Assembly: GCA_963709555.1 (NCBI GenBank)
Contig: CAVPWR010000006.1
Location: 62,001 to 126,000, forward strand
Length of the DNA stretch: 64,000 nucleotides
Source: Sulfurisoma sp963709555
GTDB lineage: Bacteria > Pseudomonadota > Gammaproteobacteria > Burkholderiales > Rhodocyclaceae
Reading direction: 5' to 3'
Shown: one piece after another, positions 9,393 through 18,103 of the stretch
Layout: the number at the start of each line of letters is the position of its first letter
Numbering within the stretch: the first letter of the stretch is position 1
Program-made: the position numbers and the translations under genes
Notes under the pieces: generated by a model
What the model was told of the DNA's origin: nothing
The model's database searches: none
Seen by the model: only the letters and a program-made list of their open reading frames with translations

Positions 9393-10413
9393 TGGCCCAC
9401 CCGGCGAATTGCGGAACGGCAAACAGGTTCGAGCCGATGCCGCGGTGCATGTCGGACACCAGCATCACGCCCATTTCCTTGAGCGGCAGGCGCTGCGCGT
9501 AGTCGAGGATGTTGCCCCAGACCTGTTGCGCCTCGGGTTTTCCCTTCACCCGCAGGGCGCGGCCGGCCAGCGCCGCCGCTACTGCGTATTGCAGGTCGAT
9601 CTCGGCCGGCACCGCGGCCTCGCGCCCCGCGGTAATGGCATCGAGGTCGGGCAGGCGGTCGAGGCTGTCGATGTAGGCGGCGCACTCGACGCCGGCGGCA
9701 TGGCCGACGCAGGCCGACAACGCACCCACCAGCATCTCGGGATGGTCGGCGAACTTCTGCAGCGCACGGTGGGCGAACTCCCACGAGCGCGGGCTGGGGA
9801 AGGCCATTTCGCCGGCCAGCGTCTTGGCCGGATCGAAGTCGAAAATCAGCTCGGGCTTGAAGCGGAGGAAGCCGATCAGCCGCTCGTCGATGCCGTTGGC
9901 GTAGGCCCAGAAGGCCCAGTCGTCGAGGTTAACGTCGACCTCGAAATGGGAGAAGCGGTTGGCCAGCGGCGCCGGCATGGCATAGGTGACGCCACGGTCG
10001 CCCTGGCGGTTGCCGGCGGCGAAGATGGCCCAGCCGTCGGGAATGCGGTATTCGCCGAGGCGGCGGTCGAGGATCAACTGGTAGGCGGCGGCGGAAACGG
10101 CCGGCGGCGCCGAGGTGATCTCATCGAGAAACAGCACGCCGCGCGGGCCGTGGCGCTGGGCATCGGGCAGCAGCGCCGGCACCGCCCACTGCACCACGTC
10201 GCCGACGCGGAAGGGGATGCCGCGCAGGTCGGAGGGCTCCATCTGCGACAGGCGGATGTCGATGACGGGGGCGTCATGGCGGGCGGCGACCTGGCCCACG
10301 ATCTGTGACTTGCCGACGCCAGGCGGCCCCCACAGCATGACGGGCGTATGGTGGCCTTCGGCGGTGCTGAGGAATTCGCGTTCGAGGACGAAAGAGAGCT
10401 GGGCGGGACGCAT
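9361..10413 (-). CDS. MoxR-family AAA+ ATPase
   Basis: 350-residue AAA+ ATPase, intact. Walker A GPPGVGKS near residue 30, Walker B GVLFLDEI near residue 95, sensor-1 type AAGNRQGD, and an arginine-finger region LANRFSHFEV. MoxR-type ATPases work with a VWA protein to remodel or activate a client enzyme or insert a cofactor. Its start ATG overlaps the upstream flavoprotein stop (TGATG), and its 3' end overlaps the VWA gene, the classic MoxR-VWA arrangement. The client is plausibly one of the operon's unknown proteins or the DsrS-like protein. Confidence 0.85.
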   Translation of the reverse strand: MRPAQLSFVLEREFLSTAEGHHTPVMLWGPPGVGKSQIVGQVAARHDAPVIDIRLSQMEPSDLRGIPFRVGDVVQWAVPALLPDAQRHGPRGVLFLDEITSAPPAVSAAAYQLILDRRLGEYRIPDGWAIFAAGNRQGDRGVTYAMPAPLANRFSHFEVDVNLDDWAFWAYANGIDERLIGFLRFKPELIFDFDPAKTLAGEMAFPSPRSWEFAHRALQKFADHPEMLVGALSACVGHAAGVECAAYIDSLDRLPDLDAITAGREAAVPAEIDLQYAVAAALAGRALRVKGKPEAQQVWGNILDYAQRLPLKEMGVMLVSDMHRGIGSNLFAVPQFAGWANAVADVMLYD

Positions 10414-11888
10414 CAGTAGGCGATAGAGGAAAGGTAGGGATCGGCGACGCCGGCGGCACGCAGGGCCTTCACTGCAGCATCGGTGAAGGCGCCGGCACCC
10501 GCGACGTAGACGTCGAAGTTGGCAAGATCGGGAATGCTGGCGGTGACGCTGGCGACGGCGGCGCTGCCGGCAGCCGCGGCATCGGCGGCGACGAGCGGGA
10601 CGTAGCGGAAATTATCGAAGGCATCGGCCCAGGCGCGGCACTGGTTGGCGAGGTAGTGGCCGTCATCCCGCGTGGCGGCCCACACCATGATCATGGTGTC
10701 GGTGGCGTCGATGGCCGTGGCATGCTCGACCAGGCTTTTCATCGGGGCGAAGCCGGTGTCGCAGGCGACGAAGACGATGGGCCGCGTCGAATCCTGGCGC
10801 AGCACGAAGTCGCCCCACGGCCCCCACACGTTCACCGCGTCGCCGGCCTTCACCGCGCCGTCGAACAGGCGCGAGGCAAAATTGTCGCCGTCGTCGCGAC
10901 GGATGTGGAACAGCAGGTTGCGGTCGTCGCAGGGGCAGGAAGCGACCGGATACTCGCCGCGAAAATCGCCGCTGCTGCCGGTGACGCCCAGGGTCACGCT
11001 CTGCCCGGCGAGGAAACGCAGGCGGTTGGTACGCGGCGTCTGCAGGTGCAGCAGTATGACGTCGCCGTCGAGCGGTGTCGCACTGCGCACCTTGGCCACG
11101 ACGGCCTGCTCGGGGATGTCGTCGGGCGAATTGGCCTCGAGCATTTCGATGACGATGTCGGAGACCGCCGTGTGCGAGCAGAGCAGTGCATAGCCCTGGG
11201 CGCGCTCGCTGCTCGACAGCGGATAGTCGCTGTGATGGGTCTGGCGTACCGTGCCGGATACCACGCGCGCCTTGCACAGGCCGCAGTTGCCGTTGCCGCA
11301 GCCGTAGGACGGCGCCAGGCCGGCGCGCAGCGCCGCCTTGAGCACGGTTTCGCTGCCCTCGACGAAGAACTCGCGGCCCGAGGGCTTGACGGTGACGTGC
11401 GCCGAAACGACGCGCAGCATTTCATCCATGACAGCCACCGTGTCGGTGGGCTCCTCACTGCCGAGCACGCTGGCGAGACCCTGGTCGAGGAAACCGGCGA
11501 GGTCGGAAAGCGCATCAGCCGGCGACTTGCTCGCAGCGAGTTCCATGCGCTCACGCAGGGCCTCGATCAGGTCGTGGTAGTGGGCGAGATGACGGCGCAC
11601 GTCCTCGAGTTCCTCGCTCTGTGCCGCCAGCCGCTGGGCCAGGATGTCCTGGTTCGGCAGCACGCGCTCGCGCACGCGGCGCCCGAAGGACTCCTCCTTG
11701 ATCTTGGTGATGCGCTCGAAGGCGCCCGCGTCCTCGAGGCGTACCTCGGGGAACAGGCGAGTGAGATCTTCGCTCGCGACCATGCCGTCGAAGGACGGCA
11801 GTTCGCCGGTGCCGATCATTTTCTGCAGCGAAGCGCGCGTGACTCCGATCAGATGAGCGGCGCGCGATACCGTCAGCAATTGGGACAC
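10413..11888 (-). CDS. HTH-2Fe2S ferredoxin-FNR flavoreductase fusion
   Basis: 491-residue three-part protein. Residues 1-50 form a MerR/excisionase-like HTH (LTVSRAAHLIGVTRASLQ). Residues 55-130 are a charged, probably coiled-coil, linker. Residues about 165-245 are a plant-type 2Fe-2S ferredoxin with Cys197-x4-Cys202-x2-Cys205 and Cys237. Residues 250-491 are a ferredoxin-NADP reductase domain with an FAD motif (GEYPVASCP) and an NAD-binding VACDTGFAPMKSLVEH. The oxidoreductase half resembles multicomponent oxygenase reductases. A DNA-binding domain fused in front is unusual and suggests a redox-sensing regulator. The start is a GTG with GAGGAG upstream. It is the first large gene of the operon. 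Confidence 0.8.
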   Translation of the reverse strand: MSQLLTVSRAAHLIGVTRASLQKMIGTGELPSFDGMVASEDLTRLFPEVRLEDAGAFERITKIKEESFGRRVRERVLPNQDILAQRLAAQSEELEDVRRHLAHYHDLIEALRERMELAASKSPADALSDLAGFLDQGLASVLGSEEPTDTVAVMDEMLRVVSAHVTVKPSGREFFVEGSETVLKAALRAGLAPSYGCGNGNCGLCKARVVSGTVRQTHHSDYPLSSSERAQGYALLCSHTAVSDIVIEMLEANSPDDIPEQAVVAKVRSATPLDGDVILLHLQTPRTNRLRFLAGQSVTLGVTGSSGDFRGEYPVASCPCDDRNLLFHIRRDDGDNFASRLFDGAVKAGDAVNVWGPWGDFVLRQDSTRPIVFVACDTGFAPMKSLVEHATAIDATDTMIMVWAATRDDGHYLANQCRAWADAFDNFRYVPLVAADAAAAGSAAVASVTASIPDLANFDVYVAGAGAFTDAAVKALRAAGVADPYLSSIAY

Positions 11889-11977
11889 GATGTCTCCTCG
11901 GGAGGTGTGATGGCAAAGACGCTATAGTCCTCGCGATCGCCTAGGATTTCAATTTCCAGTGCCAGCCTTTGTTTCAT
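11873..11977 (-). CDS. Possible 34-aa leader ORF
   Basis: Short frame MKQRLALEIEILGD...SCPNC with a strong AAGGGGA ribosome site 5 bases before its ATG. It overlaps the GTG start of the flavoprotein fusion by 16 bases, so it could couple or regulate translation of that gene. The terminal CPNC could bind metal. Only the Shine-Dalgarno and the coupling support it; no family was recognised. Confidence 0.35.
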   Translation of the reverse strand: MKQRLALEIEILGDREDYSVFAITPPEETSCPNC

Positions 11978-12059
11978 GGCATATCCCCTTGGTTTCATGG
12001 TACTCGCGAATTGATAACCGTTTGCTAATATACAACAAATAACCCTCCCGCCTTCCCCC

Positions 12060-14651
12060 ATGAGCTCACGCCGCACCGCCACGCTGTCAAGTTGGTTTCC
12101 CTTCCTCGGCTGGTGGCCGCTGGTCGGACGGGAGACGCTGCGCGACGACCTGATCGCCGGCATCACCGGCGCGCTGATCGTCCTGCCCCAGGGCGTTGCC
12201 TTCGCCACCATCGCCGGCCTGCCGCCGCAATACGGCCTCTACGCCGCGATGGTGCCGACCATCATCGCCGCGCTGTTCGGCTCGAGCTGGCACCTCGTCT
12301 CCGGCCCGACCACGGCCATCTCGATCGCCGTGTTTGCCGCGCTGTCGCACCAGGCCGAGCCGGGCTCGGCGCAGTACATCCAGCTGGTGCTGACGCTCAC
12401 TTTCCTCGTCGGCGTCTTCCAGCTGGTGCTGGGGCTCGCCCGCATGGGCATCCTGGTCAATTTCATCTCCCACACCGTGGTGATCGGCTTCACCGCCGGC
12501 GCCGCCATCCTCATCGCGGCCAGCCAGGTGCGCAACTTCTTCGGCATCCAGATCCCGCGCGGCACGCCCTTCTACGAAACCATCCACCAGCTCTTCGTTC
12601 AGTTCACCGCCATCAACCCCTACGTCACCGGCATCGCGGTGCTGACGCTGGTCGTCGGCGTGCTCGCGCGCCGCTACGTCAGGAAGGTGCCCTACATGAT
12701 CGCGGCGATGGTGGTCGGCAGCCTCGTCGCCGAGGGCTTGATCCTCACGTTCGGCGCCGAAGCCACGGGCATCAAGACCGTCGGCGCGCTGCCGGCGACG
12801 CTGCCGCCGCTTTCGATGCCGAGCTTCTCGCTCGACGTGCTGCGCGTCACTATCGGTCCGGCGCTGGTCATCACCATGCTGGCGCTGACCGAGGCGGTAT
12901 CGATCAGCCGCGCCATCGCCGTGCGCTCCGAGCAGCGCATCGACGGCAACCAGGAATTCATCGGCCAGGGCCTGTCGAACATCGTCGGCGCCTTCTTCTC
13001 CGGCTACGCTTCCTCCGGCTCCTTCAACCGCAGCGGCGTCAATTACGAAGGCGGCGCGAAGACGCCGCTGGCACCCGTGTTCGCCTCGGTCTTCCTGGTG
13101 CTGGTGCTGCTGGTGGTGGCGCCGCTCGCCGCCTACCTGCCCAACGCGGCGATGGCCGGCATCCTCTTCCTCGTCGCCTGGGGCCTGATCGACTTCCACC
13201 ACATCTCGCACATCTGGCACACCAGCAAGGCGGAGTCGGCGATCCTCGCCGCGACCTTCGTCGGCACCCTGATCAATCTCGAGGCCGGCATTTTCGTCGG
13301 CGTCTTCCTCTCGCTCGTGCTCTATCTTTACAACTCCTCGCGCCCCGACGTCATCCCGGTGGTGCCAGCGAAGGAGGCAGGCGCCTACCACTTCATCAGT
13401 GCCCGCGGCCAGCCCGAGTGCCCCCAGCTGCGGATCGTGCGCATCAGTGGCGGCGTCTATTTCGGCGCCGCGAGCTACGTGCAGCAGGCGCTGCAGCAGA
13501 TCGACGAGGACAACCCGCAGCAGAAGTCGGTGCTGATCAGCGCCAACGCGCTCAGCTACATCGACATCGCCGGCGCCGAAGTGCTGGCGCAGGAGGCGCG
13601 GCGGCGACGGCGCCTCGGCGGCGGGCTCTATTTCTACCGCCTCAACCGCGCCAACTACCAGTTCCTGCGCCAGGGCGAGTACGTCAAGGAGATCGGCGAG
13701 GGCGCCTTCTTCCCGGTGATGACCGACGTCACCAGCGCGCTCTACTGGACGCTCGACCCGGCCATCTGCCGTGCCTGCAAGGTGCGCATCTTCAAGGAAT
13801 GCCACGGCGGCATCCTGCCCGACGGCTTCCGCCGCCAGCGCCTGCTGCTGGCCACCGACGGCAGCGAATTCAGCCACGCCCCGACAGAGATCGCGGTGGC
13901 GCTGGCCAGCCGCTTCGCCGTGACGCTCGATGTCGTGACCGCGGTCGAGGCCGCCGAGGACAGCGAGCTCGCCCGCGCGCGGCTGGCCGCCGCCACGAAC
14001 GAGGCCCGCCGCGCCGGTGTCGATACCGAGGAGATCGTCCGCCTCGGCAAGGCACCGGTGAAGGAAGTCGTCGCCGCCGCGCGCGCCGCCGACGCCAACA
14101 TCCTCGTCATCGGCCGCCGCCCGCTGCGCGGCGACCTCAAGGAACGCCTCGTCGGCGACATTGCGCACAACATCATCGCCGAGTCGCCCTGCCACGTCCT
14201 CGTCGCCGGCTGGCAGTCGGGCCTGTGGCAGAAGCGCATCCTGCTGGCCAGCGACGGCAGTGCTGCCAGCGATGCCGCCGCCGAACTCTGCGGCCAGATC
14301 GCCAAGGTCAGCGGCGTGCCCGTCACCATCGTCTCGGCCGTCGCCAACGACCGGCAGCGCGAGGGCGCCGCCGCCGACGCCACGCACAAGGCCGGGCTGA
14401 TGCGCCTCGAAGGCGTGGACTGCGACAGCCGCATCGTCCAGGGCGCCCCGGCCGACGCCATCATCGAGGCGGCGCGCGAACTCGGCGCCGACCTCGTCAT
14501 CGTCGGCCACCATCGCGGCAAGGGCCTCAACCGCGTGATTGCCGGCAGCGTCACCGATCGCGTGATCGGCTCGCTGGCCTGTGCCGTTCTGGTGGTCAAG
14601 GCCGCCCCCGAAGCCGCCGACGTCGCGGCCGCGATCGCCAAGCAATCCTGA
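12060..14651 (+). CDS. SulP anion carrier fused to STAS and two UspA domains
   Basis: 863-residue, intact inner-membrane protein. Residues 1-430 are the SulP/SLC26 transmembrane core (LPQGVAFATIAGLPPQYGLYAA, SGPTTAISIAVFAAL, and GNQEFIGQGLSNIVGAFFSGY). A STAS domain follows (about 445-560), then a short cysteine group CRACKVRIFKEC. Two UspA domains follow in the last 270 residues (LLATDGSEFS, ILLASDGSAAS, VIVGHHRGKGLN). SulP carriers move sulfate or bicarbonate with Na+ or H+; UspA domains often bind ATP, suggesting nucleotide control. It is divergent from the HTH-FNR operon with 82 bases between. Its stop overlaps the next ATG. Confidence 0.85.
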   Translation: MSSRRTATLSSWFPFLGWWPLVGRETLRDDLIAGITGALIVLPQGVAFATIAGLPPQYGLYAAMVPTIIAALFGSSWHLVSGPTTAISIAVFAALSHQAEPGSAQYIQLVLTLTFLVGVFQLVLGLARMGILVNFISHTVVIGFTAGAAILIAASQVRNFFGIQIPRGTPFYETIHQLFVQFTAINPYVTGIAVLTLVVGVLARRYVRKVPYMIAAMVVGSLVAEGLILTFGAEATGIKTVGALPATLPPLSMPSFSLDVLRVTIGPALVITMLALTEAVSISRAIAVRSEQRIDGNQEFIGQGLSNIVGAFFSGYASSGSFNRSGVNYEGGAKTPLAPVFASVFLVLVLLVVAPLAAYLPNAAMAGILFLVAWGLIDFHHISHIWHTSKAESAILAATFVGTLINLEAGIFVGVFLSLVLYLYNSSRPDVIPVVPAKEAGAYHFISARGQPECPQLRIVRISGGVYFGAASYVQQALQQIDEDNPQQKSVLISANALSYIDIAGAEVLAQEARRRRRLGGGLYFYRLNRANYQFLRQGEYVKEIGEGAFFPVMTDVTSALYWTLDPAICRACKVRIFKECHGGILPDGFRRQRLLLATDGSEFSHAPTEIAVALASRFAVTLDVVTAVEAAEDSELARARLAAATNEARRAGVDTEEIVRLGKAPVKEVVAAARAADANILVIGRRPLRGDLKERLVGDIAHNIIAESPCHVLVAGWQSGLWQKRILLASDGSAASDAAAELCGQIAKVSGVPVTIVSAVANDRQREGAAADATHKAGLMRLEGVDCDSRIVQGAPADAIIEAARELGADLVIVGHHRGKGLNRVIAGSVTDRVIGSLACAVLVVKAAPEAADVAAAIAKQS

Positions 14652-15140
14652 TGCCCGATCCCGCGGCGCTCGCGCCGGCCGCGTTGATTTTCGCCGCCGC
14701 CCGGCTCTGCTCTACTCCTCGGTCGGCCACGCCGGCGCCTCGGGCTAGCTGATCGCGATGGCGCTGTTCGGCCTCGCGCCGGCCGTGATGCGGCCGTCGG
14801 CGCTGACGCTCAACATCCTCGTCGCATCCTTCGCCGCTTACAAGTTCTGGCGTGCCGGGCGCTTCCCCTGGCCGTTGTTCTGGCCCTTCGCCGCGACCTC
14901 GATTCCCTTCGCCTATGTCGGCGGCCTGCTGCAGCTGCCGGGCCATTTCCACAAGCCGCTTCACGGCGCCGTGCTGCTCTACGCTGCCTGGCATTTCCTG
15001 CGCGGGCCCCGCGCCGACGAGCGGCCGCTGAAGTCGCTGCCCGTTCCGCTCGCGCTCGCCGCCGGTGCCGGCCTCGGACTGCTCTCCGGCCTCACCGCCG
15101 CCACGGCGGCATCTTCCTCAGCCCCCTGCTGCTGAGCTGA
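14651..15140 (+). pseudogene. Broken TauE/SafE (TSUP) permease remnant
   Basis: Remains of a TSUP-family sulfite/sulfonate permease. Its ATG overlaps the stop of the SulP fusion. The expected LLYSSVGHAGASGYLIAM passes into another frame after about 18 codons, and its Tyr codon is TAG (in-frame stop at about 14746). The frame from 14758 then encodes transmembrane segments (LNILVASFAAYKFWRAG, FAYVGGLLQLPGH). It ends near GGIFLSPLLLS, about half the normal 250 residues. The second half is missing, replaced by the convergent MFS gene. The combination of nonsense change, frameshift and truncation argues for real decay. Confidence 0.75.
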
Positions 15141-15142
15141 AG

Positions 15143-16335
15143 CTAGCGTTCTTCCGGCGGCTTGAGCTTGCGGAACGACGCCCACAGCGCCAGGTCGTAG
15201 CCGATCTTCATCACCGCGCCGACGACCAGCGGCGCACCGAGAGCCACCGCCTGCATCAGCCAGCCGGCGAAGGCCGGCGCCACGGCCCAGCCGCCGAGCC
15301 GCACCAGGTGCGTCACGCCCGAGGCGAAGGTGCGTTCCTCCGGTTTCACCATCGCCATCACGTAGGACTGCCGCGTCGGCACGTCCATTTCCACCAGACC
15401 CTCGCGCAGCAGGAAAAGGATCGCCGCGATGGAAAAGTCGGCGCCAGCGGCACGGTGAGCAGCAGCAGGCTCGACGGGATGTGGGTGAACACCATGGTGT
15501 TCACCAGCCCGATGCGCGCCGCCAGCCACGCCGCGCCGAGGTGCGAGACCGCGTTCATCAGCCGCGCGCCGAAGAACAGCAGGCCGATCACCGTGGCCGA
15601 GGCGCCGAAGCGCTCGAAGAAAAACCACGACACCAGCGCCGCGCCGATGAAGCCGCCGGCGATGCTGTCGATGGCGAACAGCGCCGAGATGCGCAGCAAC
15701 ACCTTGCGGCTGTGCGGCGACAGCACCAGCCGCTCGACGCGCGGCGGCGCCTCCGCCGCCGCCGACAGACCGGCATAGAGCGGGATCCCGGCCGCCAGCA
15801 ATGCCGCGTAGACGATGAAGGCCGCGCGATAGGCGGCCAGCTCGTCCATGCCCGTCGCCAGCGCCAGCAGCTCGGGCAGCGCGCCGGCCAGCGCACCCAG
15901 TGCGTGACCGATGTCCATCAGCAGGTTGTAGCGGGCGAAGGCGCCGGTGCGGCCGGCATCGTCGCTGGTCGCCGGCAGGATGGCCTGCTCCAGCACCAGC
16001 GCCGCGCCGCGGTCGCGGCCCATGCCATTGACCATGCCCAGCAGCGCCGCCGCGACGATCAGCCAGGCATGGCCGCCGAGCGCCAGCACCACGCCGCCGC
16101 CGGCGGAGAGCGCCGAGAGCCAGAGCAGCGCACGGCGGCGCCCGAGCCGGTCGCCCCACCAGGTCGCCACCGCCACCGAAGCCGTCGCGCCCATGAGTCC
16201 GAAACTCAGTACCAGCCCCAGCCAGCTCGCCGACAGGCCCAGCCGCGCCACGTAGAGCCCCAGCAGCACGCCGGCCATGCCGGTGGCCAGCGCCCGCAGG
16301 AAGGCTGCGACGTAGAGGCGGCGACGGTCGGTCAT
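15143..16335 (-). CDS. MFS transporter (frameshift at a dispersed repeat)
   Basis: About 397-residue major facilitator protein with roughly 12 membrane segments. Visible: the loop 2-3 motif WWGDRLGRRRALLWL and a second-half sequence MDVPTRQSYVMAMVKPEERT, a block I associate with a subgroup of MFS efflux proteins. The frame breaks at about 15440, exactly inside a copy of the dispersed GCCGACTTTT motif, where one base is missing (LTVPLA then DFSIAAILFLL). Start: ATG 16333-16335. It converges on the truncated TSUP gene. Substrate unknown. Confidence 0.75.
15432..15455 (-). repeat. Dispersed motif copy 3
   Basis: Exact GCCGACTTTT core on the minus strand with CCGTGCCGCTGGC flank. It coincides with the frameshift in the MFS gene. 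Confidence 0.7.
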
Positions 16336-16378
16336 GCGTTCATCAACGCGAGGCACGCCAGCCGGCAGTGGCACACAC

Positions 16379-16795
16379 TCACGACACGTTGACGACCTTG
16401 AGACCGGCCTTGCGCACCGCTGAAAGTTGCCGATGGTCGGCCGACACGAAAACATCCGGCTCGCAGGCGAGCGCGCAGGCTACATGGAGGGCATCCATTG
16501 CCCGAAGTGGATGGGATTCCAACAGCAAAACTACCGAAGCCAGAACGTCTGGAGTGATCTGGCAGATGTTGACATCCGCCAGATCTGCCATCGCGTCACT
16601 TTTCAGTGCTCGGTACTCAGCCTTGGCGAGCTTCTTTTCCCTGACGAGGCGAGACAGTGTAGAAATCAATTCCGGGAGGCAGATGACACTGACGACAAGG
16701 CTATCCGCCTCCTGGCACAAGGCCCATACCTTGTCGGATCCATTCTCCGCGACATACCGCTTCGCAAATGCAGAGGTATCCAGAAAGACCTTCAC
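16379..16795 (-). CDS. vapC: VapC-type PIN-domain toxin
   Basis: 138-residue PIN-domain ribonuclease toxin. Conserved acidic residues are visible: MKVFLDTSAFAKRY at the N-terminus, PELISTLSRL near residue 45, and AMDALHVACALA then VFVSADHRQL near the C-terminus. VapC toxins cleave tRNA or rRNA when unbound by antitoxin. The ATG overlaps the antitoxin stop by four bases, the usual toxin-antitoxin coupling. Intact and of normal length. Confidence 0.88.
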   Translation of the reverse strand: MKVFLDTSAFAKRYVAENGSDKVWALCQEADSLVVSVICLPELISTLSRLVREKKLAKAEYRALKSDAMADLADVNICQITPDVLASVVLLLESHPLRAMDALHVACALACEPDVFVSADHRQLSAVRKAGLKVVNVS

Positions 16796-17016
16796 GCCGA
16801 CTCATCCCGATCGCTCAGAATCTCCCGGCTCAGCGACAAACCTTTGACCGTTAGTGGTGTGGCTTGCCGTTTCCACGACGGGATTCCGGAACGGACTGGC
16901 ACGATCTCGGCGATGGCCTTGCCGTTGCGAAAGATGCGAACTGTATCTCCACCTTCGACGGCATCGAAATAGTCCTTGGCGTGATTGCGCAACTCGGTGA
17001 ACGTAGCTTCCCGCAT
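16792..17016 (-). CDS. Phd/YefM-like antitoxin of the VapC pair
   Basis: 74-residue antitoxin starting MREATFTELRNHAKDYFDAVEGGD, a Phd/YefM-type DNA-binding fold, with RIFRNGKAIAEIVP and a toxin-binding C-terminus. The start is fixed by AGGAGG 6 bases upstream; the longer frame upstream lacks a ribosome site. It should neutralise the downstream PIN toxin and repress its own promoter at the inverted repeat at 17026-17053. Intact. Confidence 0.85.
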   Translation of the reverse strand: MREATFTELRNHAKDYFDAVEGGDTVRIFRNGKAIAEIVPVRSGIPSWKRQATPLTVKGLSLSREILSDRDESA

Positions 17017-17025
17017 AAAGCCTCC

Positions 17026-17053
17026 TGTACATTTATGTTCATTATCATGTACA
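17026..17053 (-). promoter_or_regulatory. Inverted repeat operator of the vap pair
   Basis: Perfect 7-base arms TGTACAT (17026-17032) and ATGTACA (17047-17053), 14 bases apart, lie just upstream of the antitoxin start in an AT-rich patch. Placement and symmetry fit an antitoxin autoregulatory operator. Inferred. Confidence 0.55.
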
Positions 17054-17116
17054 TCATTCGGAGTCATGTCAATGAGAAGCGGCAGGTCGTGGTGCCGGCA
17101 GCCAACGATGCAACCT

Positions 17117-17168
17117 TGGTTTGAAATTATTCTTGTAATAACATCTACATAATTGTAGAGTTATCAAC
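17117..17168 (+). promoter_or_regulatory. AT-rich promoter/operator of the chromate operon
   Basis: An AT-rich stretch in otherwise GC-rich DNA holds the palindrome CTACATAATTGTAG (arms CTACA 17145-17149 and TGTAG 17154-17158) ten bases before the chrB ATG. ChrB-type proteins are known chromate-responsive regulators, so this is a candidate operator. No clear Shine-Dalgarno precedes the ATG. Confidence 0.4.
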
Positions 17169-18103
17169 ATGCTCCAGCTTGTCGAATGGCTCGCCCTCGT
17201 CACCACCCTGCCCTCGCGCAACACCGCCGCGCGCATGCGGCTGTGGCGCGCCGTCAAGGCACTCGGCGCGGCCGTGCTGCGCGACGGAGTCTATCTGCTG
17301 CCGGCGCGGGAAGCGACGGGCGAGGCCCTGCGCACGCTGGCCGAGGACGTGCGCGCCGCCGCCGGCAGCGCCGAAGTGCTGCACGTCGCGGCCGACGCCG
17401 CGCAGGACGAAGCCTTCCGCCGGCTGTTCGAGCGCGACATCGAGTTCACCGCGCTGATCGCGGCGACGCACGAGGCGGCCGACGAAAAGGCGCTGCGGCG
17501 GCTGACGCGCGAACTCTCCCAGTTGTCGCCATCGACTATTTCCCCGGCCCTGAGCAGGAACAAGCGCGGCAGGCGCTGGCCGACCTCGCCGCGCGCCTGG
17601 CCCCGGGCGAACCGCACACCGCGCCAGGCGAAATCCGCCGTCTCGCCAGCGCCGACTTTTCGGGACGGACCTGGGCGACGCGCAGGAAGCTCTGGGTCGA
17701 TCGCATGGCATCAAGCTGGCTGATCCGCCGCTTCATCGACCGCAAGGCGAAGTTCCTCTGGCTGGCAACGCCCGCCGACTGCCCGCCCGATGCGCTGGGC
17801 TTCGACTTCGACGGCGCGACGTTCACCCACGTCGCCCCGGCCAACAATGCACCGGAACGCGTCACCTTCGAGGTACTGATGGCGAGCTTCGGGCTGGAGA
17901 GCGACCCGGCGCTGGCGAAGATCGGCGCCATCGTCCACTGCCTCGACGTCGGCGGCCTACCAGTGGCCGAAGCGGCCGGCATCGAAGCCGTGCTGGCCGG
18001 CCTGCGCGCCGCGGCGCCGGACGACGACCTACTACTCAAGGAAGCCAGCCGCGTTTTCGACGGTCTTTATAAAAACTACCAGCAGGAGAACCCCGATGAC
18101 TGA
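17169..18103 (+). CDS. chrB: Chromate resistance regulator ChrB (frameshift)
   Basis: About 311-residue ChrB-type protein. The N-terminal regulatory domain starts LVEWLALVTTLPSRNTAARM and continues RLWRAVKALGAAVLRDGVYLLP. The C-terminal ChrB domain has RTWATRRKLWVDRMASSWL and LIRRFIDRKAKFLW. The frame changes near 17525 (RELSQ then VVAIDYFPGPEQ), with homology intact on both sides, probably one or two lost bases. It contains a copy of the dispersed motif at 17638-17661 (LASADFS). ChrB senses chromate and controls chrA. It overlaps chrA by eight bases. Confidence 0.8.
17638..17661 (+). repeat. Dispersed motif copy 4
   Basis: CCGTCTCGCCA then GCGCCGACTTTTC. In frame within chrB (RLASADFS). Confidence 0.7.

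Noticed and set aside
12087..14645. An 852-codon minus-strand open frame opposite the SulP-UspA gene
   Set aside because: Low-complexity Asp/Gly/His/Arg-rich translation typical of antisense frames in GC-rich genes; the plus strand encodes a clear SulP-STAS-UspA protein.
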